Assembly: GCA_963573385.1 (NCBI GenBank)
Contig: CAUYLG010039183.1
Location: 20,620-84,619 of the forward strand
DNA: 64,000 bases
DNA from: Cacajao melanocephalus
Taxonomy: Eukaryota > Chordata > Mammalia > Primates > Pitheciidae
Direction: 5' to 3'
Positions 1 through 10,300 of the stretch are shown here, piece after piece. The notes under the pieces were generated by a model. The model did no database searches and was not told the DNA's origin. It was given only the letters and a program-made list of their open reading frames with translations. The translations under genes and the position numbers were made by a program. Positions within the stretch are counted from its first letter, which is position 1. Each line of letters starts with the position of its first letter.

Positions 1-947
1 CATTCTGTGTTAAGTATTTTCACTGTTCCACCTCTAAATCACTGAATTTTTAAATTAGATTTGGTAATTAAAATATAGGGGAAAATTCTTCATAAGAATA
101 ATTGACTTCTTTGTTTTGGTTAATAAAGACATATCTCACATATCCCAATGCATACAAACATTTACAAATGAATTCGCATGATTTTATTTGTGACTTTTAT
201 AAGCTTAGTTCCTGTCTATGCCATATTAAAAACATTTTTCTCAACCAACAAAATCATACAGAAATGATGACTGACAGATTACATTTTTCTAATTATTACC
301 AAATAAGGGTGAAAAACATGTGTATCACTCGGGATTCTACTAAACTAACATTTTATGCAGGTGCGCCTGTGTGTGGAGAGAGAGAGAAAGAGTTGTGAGG
401 CTTTTTTCAAGAAATTATTTTATAAAATTATTCGGGTCCATTTAGGTAAATCTGTGGGGTTGGCCAACCACAGGCTGGAAAACTGGAAATTCTGGGTTAG
501 GAGCTAAAGCTGCAGTCAACAGGCATAACTTCTTCCTCAGGGAAACCTCGGTGTTTGCTTCTTAAGGTCTTTCAAGGGATTAGATGAGGCCAACCCAGAT
601 TACCAAGATTAATCTCCTTCAATCAAAGTCAACTAATGATAAATGTTAAACACATCTGCAAAATATATTCAGAGCAACACCTATGTTAGTCTTCAATTGA
701 ATAACTGAATAGTGTAGCCCAGCCAAGGTGACACATAAAAATAAGCACCACAACATGTGAAAGAAAGAATATACATATATTAATGTACTTACAGGATAAA
801 AAATTGGATATTTATTAGATTGTCTTGATGGAAAATGTCAGTGCAATTATAACATTTTACTGTTTGAAAACACATGTAACACTCTTTTGATTGTTTTCTG
901 TAAGTATAATTTTATCTTTTGTCACTGATAATGGAAATTGACTTTTT

Positions 948-986
948 TTTAACTGCAACTCAGTCACATGATGAGTTGCAGTTAAA
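948..986. repeat. Perfect inverted repeat (15-bp arms, 9-nt loop)
   Basis: The arms 948-962 (tttaactgcaactca) and 972-986 (tgagttgcagttaaa) are exact reverse complements, separated by a 9-nt spacer. The transcript or single strand could fold into a stable stem-loop. The right arm runs directly into the 30-bp tandem duplication that follows. It could be a remnant of a fold-back element or a chance local rearrangement. Confidence 0.9.
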
Positions 987-1042
987 CACAAATGATGTAT
1001 TTGCACTGCAGGTAAACACAAATGATGTATTTGTACTGTAAT
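983..1042. repeat. Two-copy tandem duplication, 30-bp unit
   Basis: Copy one is 983-1012 and copy two 1013-1042. Both contain taaacacaaatgatgtattt and differ at only a few positions towards the end of the unit. The short plus-strand frame starting at 1022 begins inside it and is not a gene. Confidence 0.9.
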
Positions 1043-2565
1043 ATTTTCAAAACAAGCACTTTTGCTTCTAATAAAATAAAGAAGGTGAAATACATTGATA
1101 GGTTATTGCGTGTGAAGAACAGTGAAACAACGTGGCTTATAAGAACTACTCATAATTATGTAACACTTGTGGGATATATTGCTATTAACCACAGAATGAT
1201 AAAAAAGAAGTGTTTATCTTTGATTGCAATAATAAAGCATTATTAATTTTATGATAGGTGAACTCTATATAAACCACAAAAACAGATACATGAACGGTTC
1301 TTTTTAGACATTTTTGGAATATTTGTCCTTCAAAACATTCCTGTGACACAACTAAATCACTAAGATTATCAGCAAAAAGCAATGGGCAATTTTACTTCCT
1401 TGTGCAGACAAATAATTTACAAAACCAATGTTGGAAATTAAGATCTATTTTCACTTTCGATTATTCAGTAAATTTTTGAAATTATTTATAGGTTATTGAT
1501 TGTTTCATTTTTCAAACATTCAGTTATCAGAAAGCATATCAAATAGAGAAAAATATTTACACCTCTAACAGAAATGAATAAATGAAACACAAGAGCAAAA
1601 CCATGAAGAAGCACAGAAAAAAATGCAAAACAATTATTATTTTGTTACTTATGACACATAAATCAGATTGGGCAGGGAAAGAATTTTAAAAGAACAAACT
1701 TTTTTGACATTTATGGATCATGTATGACATATAATGTTTCCAGTAACAAAATGTCTTCAAACTACAAAATAAGTTGTGTTTGGTTATACAAAAACAAAAC
1801 AATAAAAAACAAGCAGAAATACCTTTACTATGTTAGAGTACATTAAGCCTTTTAAATGATATTTATAATTGTTAATTTTATGATGTGGCGATTTCTTTAT
1901 AGTTGGAATCTTTATAATGAAATGCTATTATATTCTATTGTTTTTATAGATAGATAAATTATTTCTACAAATTAACAGAATAAACAGTATTTTGACTGCA
2001 AAATCACAGTGTATTTTTAAGTTGAGTAAAAATAATGTGACCTATAAATCTTGGCTCATTATTGGAGAAAATAAACAGCAGAGTAATTATTTTGTTTTCT
2101 TTGGGAAATCTAAAACTAAACAAAACTCATGCAAAAGTGAAAAAAGTATTCTCAGTTTCCACTTATCCTAAAATTTATTTTAAAATTAATATTCTACCCA
2201 TTTCAACATATTTATTACATTTTTAAAAAAGATACATTGTTTGCATTAGTATAAATTTAAACTTTAACGTATTTAATAATGCGAAAAAGCACAATCCTGA
2301 AGAGCTGTCAACTTGCAAATTAAAAAACAAACATAAATAAAGAATTTGAGGCAAATATTATTAGATTATCATTAATATAAGAAATATATTATTGTTATGT
2401 GGCAAAATGCAAAAATGTTATATACAACATATTTTAATATCGTTTTGTGCATTTTATTATGATTTTAAATGGCCATATGTTAAAATATTTATAAATTTTC
2501 AGGTGGAATTATGTAGCTATTTGGTAATCATTGGTTTGTAGCTGCCTGGAGGTGCTGAGATAGAG

Positions 2566-2873
2566 CAGCGGTCCCCAAGCCCCGGGTCACACCAGTACCA
2601 GTCCATGGCACGTTAGGAACTGGGTGCCACCGCAGGAGCTGAGTGGCTGACAAGAAAGCATTCTTTCCTAGATTCTCATAGAAGCACAAACAACCCTATT
2701 GTGAACTAAGCTTGTGAGGGAGATAGGTTGCATACTCATGAGAATCTGACTAATGGTTGATGATCTGAGGTGGAATAGTTTCATTTCTAAACCAACCCCC
2801 CCCACCCCCAGCCCCTGGAAACATTGTCTTCCATGAAACTGTTCCCTGGTGACAAAAAGGTTGAGAGCAGCTG
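2566..2873 (-). mobile_element. MER1-like non-autonomous hAT DNA transposon
   Basis: The element starts with cagcggtccccaa and ends with a matching imperfect inverted terminus (ggttgagagcagctg). The interior resembles the MER1 family of hAT-Charlie elements as I remember it: a GC-rich end, a middle with paired tctcatagaag and catgagaatctga motifs, and a run of C before the far end. It is flanked by the 8-bp sequences agatagag (2558-2565) and aggtaaag (2874-2881), which match at six of eight positions, as expected for an old hAT target duplication. About 310 bp is the right size for MER1B. It encodes nothing; the two minus-strand frames across it are chance. Confidence 0.75.
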
Positions 2874-2881
2874 AGGTAAAG

Positions 2882-4544
2882 GAGGCCAAGAATCAGTGGA
2901 TTGTGTGTATATAAGAACTGAGAGTTTGGAGAGGTAGTAATGGTACAATAGACCCATAGTTTGCTGTTTCTATTACTCTGTCTCTGTCTCACAATATCAT
3001 CCCATTATAAACTGAACATTTTCTGGTCTCGAATGCTTTAAATATTAAAAAACAGTATTTATAATCCAAATAATTTTGTCCAATGACCACAAAAAAACAC
3101 TCATAATTCCAGACTACAGTTTATGCCCAAATAAAATTATTTAAGTTTTACAGTTCTTTGTATACATTGTCTTACTTTTGCCTGGTCAGGGAATAGTTTT
3201 GTTCTGTTTTTGAGATTAAAATCTAAAATTTAAATATATTAAGTGATCACCTACCAGAGAACTGAAGTTTGTGATGCTCTTTTGAGAACTTCTTTCATGG
3301 CAGATATTCTCTTCTATTTCTAGCATGATGGAAATAAACATACAATCCCCTTAATTTTATTACTTCAGATTATATTTAAGTTACACATGGATAGCTTGTA
3401 AACTTTCATTTCAAGTCATATTTATCGGAACAGTGATTCTTTAAGAGAATCCCTTAGTTTAGTATTTAACCTGAAAGAAAAGACCCTTCTTTTCCATTAC
3501 TCTCCTTGAACTCAGATTTGTTGATTTCCTTTTTATTGTATTTTAAAGGAAGTTTTGTTTTGCCATTTATGAAAAATCTAATGCAGTTTTACAGTCTTTT
3601 AATTTAGTCCAAAAAACAGTAATATGGAATGAATAATATTCATTGAAGGTGAATGAGATGAAATTTTAAGGAAATAAAAAATGTATACATTTATATATAT
3701 ACCTTTCCTTCCCCCAGTGAAACCATACAATGTAACCACAAATTATAGTCCTTTCACTTCATTGCATGAGTAAAAGGGTGTGAGAATGTTCGTTCAGTTG
3801 GGAAATCAAATTGACTTAATAATACCATAGTGAAATAGTGGAAAATGCTACAAACTTACTGTTTTGAAAATATATTTAAATTTATGTATGCATTTCCAGA
3901 AATATTCATCTCATATCTCTACACATATAATAAAAGCAATTTATTCCAATATATATCATTTTACTGTCATTGTGATATCCTCAGGAAATACTGAAATTAG
4001 TTTATGTTCTAATATGGAAAACTGAGGTATCATGAAATTATCACTTAAGTTTAATTTTGCTTCTGATATTTCTTTTCATGACCTTTTTTTAAAGTGTGGG
4101 AAAATAAGCACCTTTCTGTCATCCTGTCTTTCCTGTCCTGTTTAAATGCACTGGTGCAGACATTTATTTGAGAAAATCTAGGTGTCATTTGCCCATGTGC
4201 TTTAAGGAGTGAAGTACCTAGGACATAAAATCACCTAAAGTTTAAGCAGTTGGTATTAACATGTTTGAAAACAAACTCCTGATCTTTTCCTTTAACTTCT
4301 ATCCCACACAGTCTTTACCATGTCTTAGATTTTCAAGAAAAACAATGTATGTATAAATAATCTTTGACTCTTTTCCTCTCACATTTCACGTTATTAGTCA
4401 GTAAACTATATTGACTTTACTTCAGAAATACAGTCTTTTCTTGGTCTCGACAGGGGACTGGTTTCAGAAACCCTGTGATACTAAAATTCATGGGTGCTCA
4501 AGTGCATTATATAAATAGTATAGTATATGCAAACCACCTATGCA
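2882..4544. other. AT-rich noncoding DNA
   Basis: No gene, Alu or LTR is recognisable here. The sequence is a plain AT-rich stretch between the MER1-like element and the decayed provirus. Confidence 0.55.
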
Positions 4545-4773
4545 CAGCTTCCTGTATACCAGATTGGCTACTTGGCCTGCAATAAAGCCCCCTCCTCCTA
4601 ATGCTTTCTGTGGGCTTTTTGAACAAAGAAGCTAACCTGGATTTTCCACCTAACCCATGTGTGGGAAAGTCAAAGAACTCTGGGCTCCCAGATGGGGGCA
4701 TGGATGAAGGTGTGGTGCTGGGAAGCTCCTGCCTTGGAAACGACCCCCTCATGGACCCACACAGTCCCTCAGT
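4545..4773 (-). repeat. Truncated 3' LTR of the provirus
   Basis: The minus-strand LTR start (tgagggactg) falls at about 4773 and matches the starts of the related LTRs ending at 17838 and 32853. Only about 230 bp remain. The rest, including the region that is purine-rich in the 5' LTR, is gone, and the left boundary is approximate. Short open frames on both strands cross it and are not genes. Confidence 0.7.
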
Positions 4774-4820
4774 ACCCCTCTGAACAGGAAAGTCCAATGG
4801 CTGTTGGACACGGGCATTGA

Positions 4821-5490
4821 TCACTCTTTACTTCCTGATGAATTGGGGCATAGAAGTGGTCCTGCAGTTGAGGTTTCCTCCAAAAGGGAGTCTTCCAGGG
4901 GTGTAGGTTGATCCAGAGGTCTGCAATAGAACTTATGAGCCAAGGACATCCGGGGTTCCATTTGCAGAATCATTTGTGGCTTTACAGCTTTAATTCTAGA
5001 AAAAAAGAATTTGACAAGAAGGTGAAAGATGAGAGGCCCAAAGGTCAGCAATAATAGAATGGATATAAACAGGCCTAGGAGAGGGTAGAGCCAGGACAGC
5101 CAGTTGTTAAGCTTCATGATTCTGTTTTCTTGAAGGTCTTTAGCCCTGCATTTGAATGATCCCTGAGTTCTTTAACTTTGTTTAAGACAATACCTGATTG
5201 ATTTACAAAGTAGCAGCATTTTTCTCCTAAATCAAGACAGGTTTCTTCTCTCTCTGCTGTTAGCAGATTCAGAGTCGTTCTATTTTGAAGAGCTACAGCA
5301 GCTAAAGAGTTAAGCTGCTTCCACAGAGAGAATTATCAACATTTCCTATGTTATCATTTGACTCCTGAGATAGCTTATAGTAAAACTGAGTAGAGGTAGT
5401 AACTCTTCCAATGCCAGTACCAAGTCCTCCTATTATTCCCAACCCCCCACCCCACGAAAGGAATAATTGGGGTTTGAGTATAGTGTGGCC
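4821..5490 (-). pseudogene. Retroviral env remnant (transmembrane subunit)
   Basis: The minus strand shows the typical order of a class I envelope TM subunit across several frames. It has a Gly-rich fusion-peptide-like stretch around 5400-5460, a CX6CC motif around 5205-5235, and a hydrophobic membrane anchor (about 25 residues beginning NWLSWLYPLLGLF) followed by a polar tail in the 98-codon frame 4821-5117. The frames are not continuous, and the surface subunit upstream is largely deleted. It cannot make a normal envelope protein. The reading-frame breaks indicate an old, neutrally decaying copy. Confidence 0.75.
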
Positions 5491-5779
5491 TTGGCAAGAG
5501 AAGATTCTGTATCAGAGAGTTGGTATAAATTGTTATGGGGGCACTAGGAAGGAGGGGAGGAGAGCTATTGGGCCAATCCATAGGGGCAATCACATAGAGT
5601 CCAGTCACAAATAATAGAGTGACAGTCCTGTTAATACCAGGATGTGAGTTAGAATTATGAGTAGTTACTTTCCTGGGGATTTTGTTGGAAGAGCAAACAT
5701 AGATCCTTTAACGGCTTGCAGGTATACAAAGGATCATTTCCTGGAACTTTAGGCTGTGGAATGGAGGGCCTGTGATTTT

Positions 5780-6560
5780 CTTCAGGAGGTGTCCAAGGTT
5801 TCAGCTGAGTGTAGTGAATCCATGAGTCAATTCCTACCACCTTAACTGCCGTTAGGTAGATAGAAAAACCAAAAATGATCCTTCCCAAGATGGACCTAGA
5901 GAGGGAGAGTCTGAGGGGAGAAACTTAATAAGCACCAAGTCTCCAGGACAGAACAACTCTTTCCCTTTTTCCCTAGGGTGCCCTTCAGGTGAGGTCCTAA
6001 GAGCCTGTTGGTACTTAGCCAAGGAGGTTATATCTTTTATTAGATCTGCTGTTTTCTTGTCTAATACAAGATCATTAGTAAGAAAGGGCTGTCCATAAAG
6101 CATCTCATAGGGGCTCAGTCCTATTTTCTGAGGAGAGTTTCAAGCCCTTAAAAGTACTATTGGTAATAGAGAAGGCTGCAGGAGGTGGGTTTCCTGTGCC
6201 AGTTTATTCAGGTTTCTCTTAAGAATTTCATTCATCTTTTCCACTTTCCCTGAGGACTGAGGCCTCCAAGTGCAGTGGAGATGATACTGTATTCCTAATG
6301 CTTTGAAAATTCCTTGGGTCACTGCAGCTTTGAAGGCAGGGCGGTTATTGCTTCAAAGACAGTGAAGGAGTCCGAATCTAGGGATTATTTCATTAATCAA
6401 GACTTTTATTACCTCTTGGGCTTTTTCTGTTTTACAAGGGAAAGCCTCAAGCCAGTTTGTGTAGGTATCTACACATACTAACAGATACTGATATCCCTAA
6501 AACTTAGGCATATGGGTAAAGTCCATTTTCCTGTCCTCACCTGGGTAATGACTGGTTTGC
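5780..6560 (-). pseudogene. Retroviral pol remnant (integrase core and C-terminus)
   Basis: The minus strand reads as a gammaretroviral integrase core followed by its C-terminal domain, spread over at least three frames (6560-6330, 6322-6140, 6103-5852 and 5888-5780). The core shows the first catalytic Asp in a VDTYTNWLEAFP-like stretch. The position of the second catalytic Asp reads as Asn after a stop codon, and the Glu region PQSSGKVEKMN is intact. Downstream comes an LYGQPF-type motif and the usual ending IHYTQLKPW. Frame breaks and the altered catalytic residue make it inactive. The upstream three quarters of pol are absent. Confidence 0.8.
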
Positions 6561-6815
6561 TGTTCCCCAGGAGGAGCTTTCCAATGTGTCAATAGCACTA
6601 CAGTTGCACTATTGAAAGGCTGGGCATGGCTTGTGTAGGCAGCTTTTGTTCCAACTGCTCAGCCCAGCCTCGCTGTGTGTGGCCTGGTGCAGGCACTCCC
6701 ATATGGCCCCATGCAGGCCCGATTGCCCAGTGTTCCTCCTTAACAAAATTTAAAAGAAGTGATAGGACAGATTACAAGCAAAAAGGTTCCGATGTCCTGG
6801 CTGGCTCACCAAAGA

Positions 6816-7352
6816 TGTAATGGGTTGGGAGAGGGAGTGAAGGCTTCCTGAAGACACTTTCAATTCCCCTGATCTGATGTGCCCAGGTCCTTGACCTCTC
6901 TTACCCCAATTACTGTTTGAATAAATATCTTGGACCCAAAGAGTTTAGCAAAGAAGTGATTTATTAGGCAGACAGAGAGAGAAAGAGAAAGAAAAAGAGA
7001 GAGCTTCCATGCTGCCATGGGAGGGGATTCAAGGGAGCAATCTGTGTAAGTAAGGAGCAACAGGGTTTTAACTCTGAAGTTATTCCTGCCCCATTCATGT
7101 TCTCCTCCAATGTTCTTTCAAATTTCTGCTGGAGTGATTGATCTTTGACTCTGATACCAGATTGGCTATTTGGCCCACAACAAAGCCCCCTCCTCCCAGG
7201 CTTTTTGTGGGCTTTTTGAACAAAGACGCACACCTGGATTTTCCACCCAACCTGCATGTGGGAAAGTCAGACAAAGAACTCTGGATGGAGGCATAGTGCT
7301 AGGAAGTTCCTGCCTTTGAAACCACGCCCCTTGTAGACCCAACAGTCCTACA
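6816..7352 (-). repeat. 5' LTR of the provirus
   Basis: This LTR of about 537 bp begins (minus strand) with tgtaggactg at 7352 and ends near 6816 (tgtaatgggttgg on the plus strand). It contains the same central block as the LTRs at 17.1-17.8 kb and 32.3-32.9 kb, including gtgatttatt followed by aggcagacagagagag. The inner end next to the leader is approximate, because related LTRs carry short duplications there. The small frames crossing it are not genes. Confidence 0.7.
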
Positions 7353-7374
7353 TTACCACACACACACACAAAAT

Positions 7375-8758
7375 TCTCTAATAAAATAACCCCAAATAAA
7401 TGGAAATTTACAAATTGCCTGAAAAGAAATTTAAAATTATAACCTTAAGGAAGCTCAGTGAGATAAAAGAAAATGCAGATAGACAATTCCATAAAATTGA
7501 GAAGGCAGTTTATAATCAAAATGAGAAATTCAACAAAGAGATATATATCATGAAAAAGAACCACAAACAAATCTTGGAGGCAAATAATGAATGAATAAAA
7601 AATACAGGTGAGAATTTCAGTAGTACATGGGATCAATCAGAAGAATTTCTAGACTTGAAGAGAATTTTTGTAAAATAAAGCAGCAAGAGGTGGGGAAAAG
7701 AAGAATAAAAATAATGAAAAAGCCTATATAACTTATGGGACACCATTAAGCAAACAAGTAGTCACCTTATATGGTTGCAAGGGAGAAGAGATGAAGAAAG
7801 GCACAGATAGATTATTTAATAAATAATAGCTGAAAATTTGTCAAGCCTTGAAGAGATATAGATTTCCAGATCTATGAGAGTTCTCTAAATATATTCAACC
7901 CAAATAGGTCTTCTCCAAAGCATATTATAATCAAACTATCCAAAGATAGAGAATTCTGAAAGCAGCAAGAGAAAATTGTCAGGTCACAAATAAAGAAATC
8001 CCCATTAGACTCTCAGAAGGTATCTATGCAGAAATTTTGCAGGCTAGAAAATAAGAAAATGATACATTCAAAATGCTGAAAAAAAAAAAAGAAAGAAAAA
8101 AGTGCCAAGCACGGGGGCTAATATCTGCAACACCAGCAGTTTGGGAGGCTGTGGCAGGAGAATTACTGGAACTCAGGATTTTGATGTCAGCTTGGGAAAC
8201 ATAATGAGACCTCATCTCTACTAAATATAGATATATATAAAAACAATAATCAAGCACAGTGGCACACACCTCTAGTTCCAGCAACTAGGGAGCCTGAAAC
8301 AGGAGGATCCCTTGAACTGAGAAGACCAAGGTTACAGTGAGATATAATTGCACCATTGCATTCCAGCCAAGGTGAAAAGTAAGACCGTGTCTCAAAAAAA
8401 AAAAAAAAAAAAAAAAGTAAAACATAAAAAAAAAGACATTATACACAGCAAAGCTATTCTTCAGAAACGAAACAAAAATAAAATGTTTTGCAGACAACAA
8501 AATGCTGACAAATTGCACCACCACTAGCCAGGCCTTACAAGAAATTCTGAAGAGCGTGATTCAGACAGAAGCAAAAACATAATAATAGTTGCCATAAAAA
8601 CAAGAGAGTATGAAACTCACTGGTAGAGGTGAACACATAATCAAATTCAGGTAACTCCATTACTGAATGGTAGTACATTAATCTTCCAGATCTCTACTAG
8701 GAAGATTAAACATCAGAGTGGTCAATAATAACTATAATTATAATACATTGTTAAGAAA
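7375..8758 (+). mobile_element. Old L1 fragment including ORF1-derived sequence
   Basis: The plus strand starting near 7400 encodes a Lys/Glu/Asn-rich coiled-coil segment (for example ENADRQFHKIEKAVYNQ) resembling the L1 ORF1 protein. The 64-codon frame 7400-7594 is its best preserved part. Further right the sequence continues as L1 with frame breaks. An Alu interrupts it at 8103-8416. The copy is heavily mutated and cannot be active. Subfamily cannot be set by eye; an L1M or L1PB type is likely. Confidence 0.7.
8103..8416 (+). mobile_element. Alu element, old (AluJ-like)
   Basis: A dimeric Alu with a diverged left end (gccaagcacgggggctaata), both monomers, a middle A-rich linker expanded with TA steps, and a 3' A-tail of about 23 bases ending at 8416. 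Its divergence from typical young Alus suggests the AluJ class. It lies inside old L1 sequence. Minus-strand frames over it are repeat artefacts. Confidence 0.85.
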
Positions 8759-9835
8759 CACATCATTCTCAGCAAACTGACAAAAGGACAGAAAACCAAA
8801 CACCACATGTTTTCACTCATAAGTGGGTATTGAACAATGAGATCACATGGACACAGAAATGGGAGCATCACACACTGGGGCAAGTAGGGGGTTGGGGGTC
8901 TAGGGGAGGGATAGCAGGGGGTGAGGGGATTGGGGAAGGATAACATTAGGAGAAATACCTAAGGTAGATGACGGGATGGATGCAGCAAACCACCAAGGCA
9001 TGTGTATACCCATGTAACAAACCTGCATGTTCTACATATATACCCCAAAACTTAAAGTATAATATAAAACAAACAAACAAAACAACAAAAAAGAAACACA
9101 CAATATATGATGATGTAATATAGGCTACAACAAAATAACACATCTTCTTTCTTATATGGGGAAGCTAAACATTGGGTATACAATGAAATAAAGAGAGCAG
9201 CAGCAATAGGCAGCAGAAACTACTACAGGGAGGATGGAGGGAGGGGGGTAAGAGTTGATAAACTAACTATTGGGTACTATGCTTACTACCTGGTAACAGA
9301 GTAAGTTGTACCCTAAACTTCAGCATCATGCAATATAGCCATGTAACAAACCTACACATATTCTACCTTAATCTAAAAGTTAAAATTGTTAAAAAATAAA
9401 AAAAGTTTTGGGGATGGAATAGTCTGCAGTATGTGTATGTGAACAAAGAGTTTTAACATAAATCCCATGGTAACAATAAATAAAAAATACAGCAGATAAG
9501 AAAGAGCGATAAGTCTGTGTTGAACAGTACAGAAAACCACCAAAACACAAAAATAAGCTATAAGAGAGGAAGAAAGGAACAAAAAATCTACAAAGCTACA
9601 AGTAAATAATTAACAAAATGGCAGAAGTAAGTCCTGATTTTTCAATAATAAGCTTGAATTTAAATGAATTAAATTCTTCAATTTAAAGATATGGAGTAGG
9701 ACATGAATGCCCCACTTTCTATGATGTGCTTTTTTCACTTTGCATGTCTGTACCAAAACAGCTGTGTAATGCATAAATAAATATACCTACTGTGTATCCA
9801 CAAAAATTTTAAAATATATTTTAAAAAAGATATTG
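8759..9835 (+). mobile_element. Three stacked L1 3' ends
   Basis: 8759-9080 is an L1 3' terminus: the segment that normally reads through ttttcactcataagtggg, the G-rich 3' UTR tract and the terminal atgtaacaaacctgcatg motif, ending in an A-rich tail. 9090-9412 is a second, more diverged terminus with the same atgtaacaaacctacaca motif and A-rich end. 9690-9835 resembles the end of a third, older L1M-type 3' UTR (cacctactatg-like motif, then A/T-rich). All are plus-strand and 5'-truncated. The order suggests repeated insertion into older L1 sequence. Confidence 0.7.
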
Positions 9836-10276
9836 AGTGCCTGAATCAACAAAATATTGAAAACCAACTATATTCTTCCTATAAGAGACTCAATCCACTG
9901 TCAGGACACAAATAGACTGAAAGTGAAAGGATGGAAAAAGATATTCAAGATGTTCCATGAAAATGGAAACAAAAGAAGAATAGAAATAGCTATGTTTACA
10001 ATAGAAAAATAGACTTTAAGTAAAAAACTGTGAAAAAAAATAAAAGTTCAGAAAAAGTCATTATATAATTATAAATGGGTTAATTCAGTTACAGGACATA
10101 ACAGTTGCAAATATACATGTATCTAACAATACAGCATCCCAACATGTAAGGCAAATATAATTAGATCTAATGGGAGAGATGGAAAGCAATACAATTACAC
10201 TTGGAGACTTCAAGGCTTCACTTTTAGCAATGGACAGACCATCCAGATAGAAAATCAACAAATAAATATCAAATTT

Positions 10277-10300
10277 AAACTGTACTTTAAAGTACAGTTT
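10277..10300. repeat. 24-bp perfect palindrome
   Basis: The segment 10277-10300 equals its own reverse complement. Each half is 12 bp, with the left half reading aaactgtacttt. It lies in L1 ORF2-derived DNA. Confidence 0.9.

Larger units (their letters stand above)
1..2557. other. AT-rich noncoding DNA without a recognised gene
   Basis: This stretch is AT-rich, with no open reading frame longer than about 100 codons and no splice-flanked coding exon that I recognise. The 98-codon plus-strand frame near its start has no family signature and uses an AT-driven amino-acid mix (many N, K, Y, I), as expected for chance. A hairpin and a tandem duplication near position 1000 are listed separately. 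I see no Alu or obvious L1 here; very old decayed repeats may be present but cannot be named by eye. Confidence 0.6.
4545..7352 (-). mobile_element. Internally deleted class I endogenous retrovirus
   Basis: Read on the minus strand, the order is a 5' LTR (7352 to about 6816), a short leader, an integrase remnant, an env transmembrane-subunit remnant, and a truncated 3' LTR (4773 to about 4545). The two LTR pieces share a long block, including the motif cccctcctcc and a purine-rich segment. Gag, protease, reverse transcriptase and most of the env surface subunit are missing, so the element is about 2.8 kb instead of the usual 8-9 kb. Stops and frameshifts break every frame. The protein remnants look gammaretrovirus-like (ERV1). 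The precise family is uncertain; HERV-I/HERV-IP type groups are candidates. Two further LTRs of the same kind occur at 17143-17838 and 32339-32853. Confidence 0.8.

Noticed and set aside
5400..5620. Plus-strand 67-codon frame opposite the env remnant
   Set aside because: It is the antisense shadow of the retroviral env region.
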